Shown: positions 61,187-64,000 of the stretch, piece after piece
Position numbering within the stretch: position 1 is the first letter of the stretch
Layout of the letters: every line of letters starts with the position of its first letter
Assembly (NCBI RefSeq): GCF_004122105.1
Contig: NZ_SBKN01000004.1
Span: forward strand, 124,001-188,000
Direction of reading: 5' to 3'
DNA: 64,000 bases
Source: Flavobacterium stagni
GTDB lineage: Bacteria; Bacteroidota; Bacteroidia; Flavobacteriales; Flavobacteriaceae
The notes under the pieces: generated by a model
The model's database searches: none
What the model was told of the DNA's origin: nothing
The model's input: only the letters and a program-made list of their open reading frames with translations
Translations under genes and position numbers: made by a program

Positions 61187-62959
61187 ATGACATTACAGGA
61201 AAATCTTACCGTGTCCATTCAAGAAGCTGTTTTTCAAAGTTTTGGGATTACTCCCGAAAAAATTGAATTTCAAGCCACCCGTAAAGAGTTTGAAGGTGAT
61301 ATTACGGTGGTTATTTTTCCTTTATTGAAAATAATCAAGGGGAATCCCGTTCAAATTGGTGAATCCATTGGAAACTATTTAGTTCAAAATCATCCCCATG
61401 TGGTTAAGTATAATGTGGTTTCGGGCTTTTTAAATATTGTAATTTCCGATGATTATTATATTCAATACTTTAATGAAATACGGCATAATCCAACCTTTGG
61501 ATTTGTAAATGATTTGGACGCAAAGGCTGTTATGGTGGAATATTCTTCACCCAATACCAATAAACCTTTGCATCTTGGCCACATCCGAAATAATTTATTG
61601 GGATTTGCGGTTGCTGAGATTTTGAAAGCTTCTGGAAAAAAAGTGTATAAAACGCAAATCATCAACGATCGTGGGATTCACATCTGTAAGTCGATGTTGG
61701 CTTGGCAATTATTTGGTGATGGTCAAACGCCAGAATCTACAGGATTAAAAGGAGATAAATTAGTAGGTAATTTTTACGTCGCTTTTGATCAAGCGTATAA
61801 AAAAGAAATAGCAACGTTAATTGCTGAAGGAAAATCGGAAGAAGAAGCCAAAAAACAAGCGCCACTTCTTTTAAAGGCACAAGAAATGTTACGTCAATGG
61901 GAGGCGGGTGATGAAGAAGTAGTTGCTCTTTGGAAGAAAATGAACCAATGGGTGTATGATGGATTCGAACAAACCTACACGGCATTGGGAGTCGACTTTG
62001 ATAGTTACTACTATGAAAGCAACACGTATTTACTGGGCAAAGAAGTCGTGCAATACGGTTTGGATAAAGGAATCTTTGAACGCGACCCTGATGGATCGGT
62101 TTGGATTGATTTGACGCAAGAAGGTTTGGATCGAAAAATCGTTTTGCGTTCCGATGGCACCGCAGTATATATGACCCAAGATATTGGTACCGCAATTCAA
62201 CGGGTAAAAGATTATCCCGATGTAGGAGGAATGGTTTATACGGTTGGAAATGAACAAGATTACCATTTTAAAGTACTGTTTTTAATTCTAAAGAAATTAG
62301 GATTTGAATGGGCTGAAAGTTTATACCATTTATCGTATGGAATGGTTGAATTGCCTTCGGGAAAAATGAAGTCCCGTGAAGGTACAGTAGTCGATGCCGA
62401 TGATTTGATGGCTGAAATGACACAAACTGCGGGTTCGATTGCCGTTGAATTGGGTAAACTTGAGGGGTATTCAGCATCAGAAAAAGAAGCACTTTTCAAA
62501 ATCATTGGATTAGGCGCTTTAAAATATTACATTTTAAAAGTAGACCCTAAAAAACAAATCATGTTTAATCCTGAAGAATCCGTGGATTTCAATGGAAATA
62601 CGGGACCATTCATTCAATATACTCATGCGCGAATTTGTTCGATTCTGCGAAGAGCCGATTTTGATTATTCCAATGATGTAAGTCTGATTTTACATGAAAA
62701 AGAAAAAGAATTGGTGAAAATCATTTCTAATTTTCCAGATGTAATTCAAGATGCCGCCCGTCAACACAGTCCGGCACTCATTGCTAATTATACTTACGAA
62801 CTAGTTAAAGAATACAATTCGTTTTATCAGTCGGTTTCTATTTTAGGAGAAACGGATTCAGCGAAGAAAATCTTCCGTGTACAATTGTCAAAAATTGTTG
62901 CACAAACCATTCGAAATGCCTTTGGGTTATTGGGAATACAAGTCCCAGAACGAATGTAA
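61187..62959 (+). CDS. argS: Arginyl-tRNA synthetase
   Basis: The class I HIGH motif is PNTNKPLHLGHIRN (about residues 124-137), and the KMSKS-equivalent is GKMKSREGT. The N-terminal Arg-tRNA-specific domain and C-terminal anticodon-binding domain (DALRxx-type, here ending NAFGLLGIQVPERM) are present. It charges tRNA-Arg with arginine. The start (MTLQENLTVSIQEAV) is the ATG after the -7 box; an upstream in-frame start would lie before the promoter element. The length of 590 residues is normal. Confidence 0.95.
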   Translation: MTLQENLTVSIQEAVFQSFGITPEKIEFQATRKEFEGDITVVIFPLLKIIKGNPVQIGESIGNYLVQNHPHVVKYNVVSGFLNIVISDDYYIQYFNEIRHNPTFGFVNDLDAKAVMVEYSSPNTNKPLHLGHIRNNLLGFAVAEILKASGKKVYKTQIINDRGIHICKSMLAWQLFGDGQTPESTGLKGDKLVGNFYVAFDQAYKKEIATLIAEGKSEEEAKKQAPLLLKAQEMLRQWEAGDEEVVALWKKMNQWVYDGFEQTYTALGVDFDSYYYESNTYLLGKEVVQYGLDKGIFERDPDGSVWIDLTQEGLDRKIVLRSDGTAVYMTQDIGTAIQRVKDYPDVGGMVYTVGNEQDYHFKVLFLILKKLGFEWAESLYHLSYGMVELPSGKMKSREGTVVDADDLMAEMTQTAGSIAVELGKLEGYSASEKEALFKIIGLGALKYYILKVDPKKQIMFNPEESVDFNGNTGPFIQYTHARICSILRRADFDYSNDVSLILHEKEKELVKIISNFPDVIQDAARQHSPALIANYTYELVKEYNSFYQSVSILGETDSAKKIFRVQLSKIVAQTIRNAFGLLGIQVPERM

Positions 62960-62967
62960 AACCACAA

Positions 62968-62996
62968 TTAAATCCGAAGAAATTCGGATTTTTTTA
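62968..62996. terminator. Intrinsic terminator after argS
   Basis: A perfect 9-bp stem AAATCCGAA / TTCGGATTT with a GAAA tetraloop and T run touches the stop codon of the converging receptor gene. Confidence 0.85.
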
Positions 62997-64000
62997 TAAC
63001 GTATAACGAACAAAAACATTAATTGTTCGTTCCAATGAATAGGTGTTAATTTCTTCTATGGATTGCACATTGGTGTTTACTCTATAGAATTGGTTGACTT
63101 TGTTTTTTGTATTCAAAATATTCAAAATAGACGCCCCTAATGTAAGGGATTGTTTTTCTTTAAAAGGAAAAACATAACTGCCCGAGGCATTGATTTGAAT
63201 AAAATTGGGTAAATGGGACGAGTTGGGTGCATTGAAATTAATGTTGGAAGCACCAGTATTAGGGTCGTATTGTAAGTTTTGGGATTGAGGTAACGTTGTT
63301 GGCCTTCCGGTAAACCATTTTCCTCCCAAGGTCAGTTTCATTTTTTGGGTGTCATATACAATACCTGTTGCCCAATGATGCATGATTTCATTATTGCTTG
63401 GAAATTGGACGTTGTTATTATTTATTCTAAAGGTATAGTTGTTATTGTTATACGAATAAGTGGCCCAAACAATTATGTTTTTCCATTGGCGCTGAATTAA
63501 AAATTCGCTGCCCCAAATGAAATAATCGCCTGTAAAATTTAAATTTTCATATTGATTTTGAAAGCCCTGACTTCGAGCCGTTATTCCGATTACCTTTTTG
63601 ATGAAAAATTCATTGCTGATCAACCAGCCTTTGAATCGGTAAGAACCACCTGCGGAGAGTTGGCGGTTTTTTAAAATGGGAATGTCACTGTTATTGCTTA
63701 AAATCCAGCGTCTTTTTTCAATTCCTAAAAAGTCCTGTTGACGATCAACAATCTTACTAACCGTCTGATTCTTCATTTCACCATTAAATTCAAATTGCCA
63801 ACGTGCATTGGGTTGCCAAGCTATATTAAATCGGGGTTCGGTAATAAATACGCCCCAACGTTCAAAATAATTTTGGCGAATCCCAAAGGAAGTCTTGATG
63901 TTTTTTTCGGGCAATTCCCATTTTAAATCTCCTATCAAGGCATGGTTACGGAGTACATATTTCACATCCGAATTGACTGCAGGTGAATTGATTCGATTGA
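62994..64000 (-). CDS. TonB-dependent outer-membrane receptor (N-terminus cut by window edge)
   Basis: The frame stays open to the right edge, so only about 335 C-terminal residues are seen. They consist of barrel strands rich in aromatic residues (FGIRQNYFERWGVFITEPR, WKNIIVWATYSYNNNNYTF) and end in a typical outer-membrane signature (NVFVRYTL). SLTLGASILNILNTKNKVNQFY is the penultimate-strand block common in Bacteroidota TonB receptors. The plug is outside the window, and so is any clue to the substrate. A GTG in the visible part is not the true start. Confidence 0.85.
   Translation of the reverse strand, partial: NRINSPAVNSDVKYVLRNHALIGDLKWELPEKNIKTSFGIRQNYFERWGVFITEPRFNIAWQPNARWQFEFNGEMKNQTVSKIVDRQQDFLGIEKRRWILSNNSDIPILKNRQLSAGGSYRFKGWLISNEFFIKKVIGITARSQGFQNQYENLNFTGDYFIWGSEFLIQRQWKNIIVWATYSYNNNNYTFRINNNNVQFPSNNEIMHHWATGIVYDTQKMKLTLGGKWFTGRPTTLPQSQNLQYDPNTGASNINFNAPNSSHLPNFIQINASGSYVFPFKEKQSLTLGASILNILNTKNKVNQFYRVNTNVQSIEEINTYSLERTINVFVRYTL

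Noticed and set aside
63963..63965. GTG as start of the right-edge TonB receptor
   Set aside because: The frame stays open upstream to the window edge and the visible sequence is barrel only, so the real start is outside.

Overview
The window reads as chromosomal DNA of a Bacteroidota bacterium, most likely a Flavobacteriaceae member close to Flavobacterium. The evidence is low GC, promoters of the TAnnTTTG (-7) type with few Shine-Dalgarno sequences, type IX secretion (T9SS) type A and type B C-terminal signals, DUF4252/DUF4369/DUF4476/DUF1501/DUF1800 families, a B12-dependent TonB receptor and a crtI-crtB-crtZ carotenoid operon. I see no prophage, IS element, CRISPR array or other plainly mobile DNA. 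The window is cut inside a gene at both ends (an FG-GAP repeat protein on the left, a TonB-dependent receptor on the right).

Layout. 1-6.5 kb: truncated FG-GAP surface protein, diheme cytochrome c lipoprotein, acyl-CoA thioesterase, rmuC, an RluE-type pseudouridine synthase and a DUF4476 protein. 6.5-11.9 kb: a vitamin B12 uptake locus, with a btuF-btuC-btuD-like ABC operon divergent from a cobalamin riboswitch and a BtuB-like receptor. 11.9-14.1 kb: an ECF sigma / anti-sigma / two DUF4252 operon. 14.1-17.8 kb: crtZ, crtB, crtI and a CarH-like MerR regulator with a cobalamin-binding domain. 17.8-18.35 kb: a 108-bp tandem repeat, a long hairpin, and tRNA-Leu and tRNA-Lys. 18.4-31.1 kb: housekeeping and envelope genes (aroK, phosphoribosyltransferase, methyltransferase, S4 protein, FKBP lipoprotein, DUF4369, M61 peptidase, hydrolase, TIGR03643 protein, sterol desaturase, AlkB, DoxX-like, EamA transporter, DUF1501/DUF1800 pair). 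31.1-36.8 kb: an L,D-transpeptidase-like lipoprotein, then a probable operon of isocitrate dehydrogenase, two small paralogues flanking a 57-residue membrane peptide, DUF6671, Sua5 and an SbtA-type bicarbonate permease. 36.8-50.5 kb: exported basic protein, DUF2721, two S9 peptidases, htpG, lipocalin, OmpA, TetR-AarF pair, lone ABC ATPase and an XRE/DUF2975 pair. 50.5-64 kb: T9SS cargo proteins, a KAS III enzyme, argS and the truncated TonB receptor.

The most interesting signal is a possible light/B12 regulon. The MerR regulator carries the W, E-H and ExHxxG residues that bind adenosylcobalamin in CarH photoreceptors. The inverted half-sites TTGTTTAAY and RTTAAACAA, 32-33 bp end to end, lie over the promoters of crtI and of the regulator itself. 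The same element lies over the promoter of the distant TetR-AarF pair at 44.1 kb. The B12 uptake locus a few kb away could supply the chromophore. Secondary leads are an overlooked small membrane gene between two paralogues at 33.5 kb, a T9SS operon whose signal-bearing protein is separate from a large beta-helix protein, a palindrome over the XRE/DUF2975 promoter, and a tRNA-linked tandem repeat.
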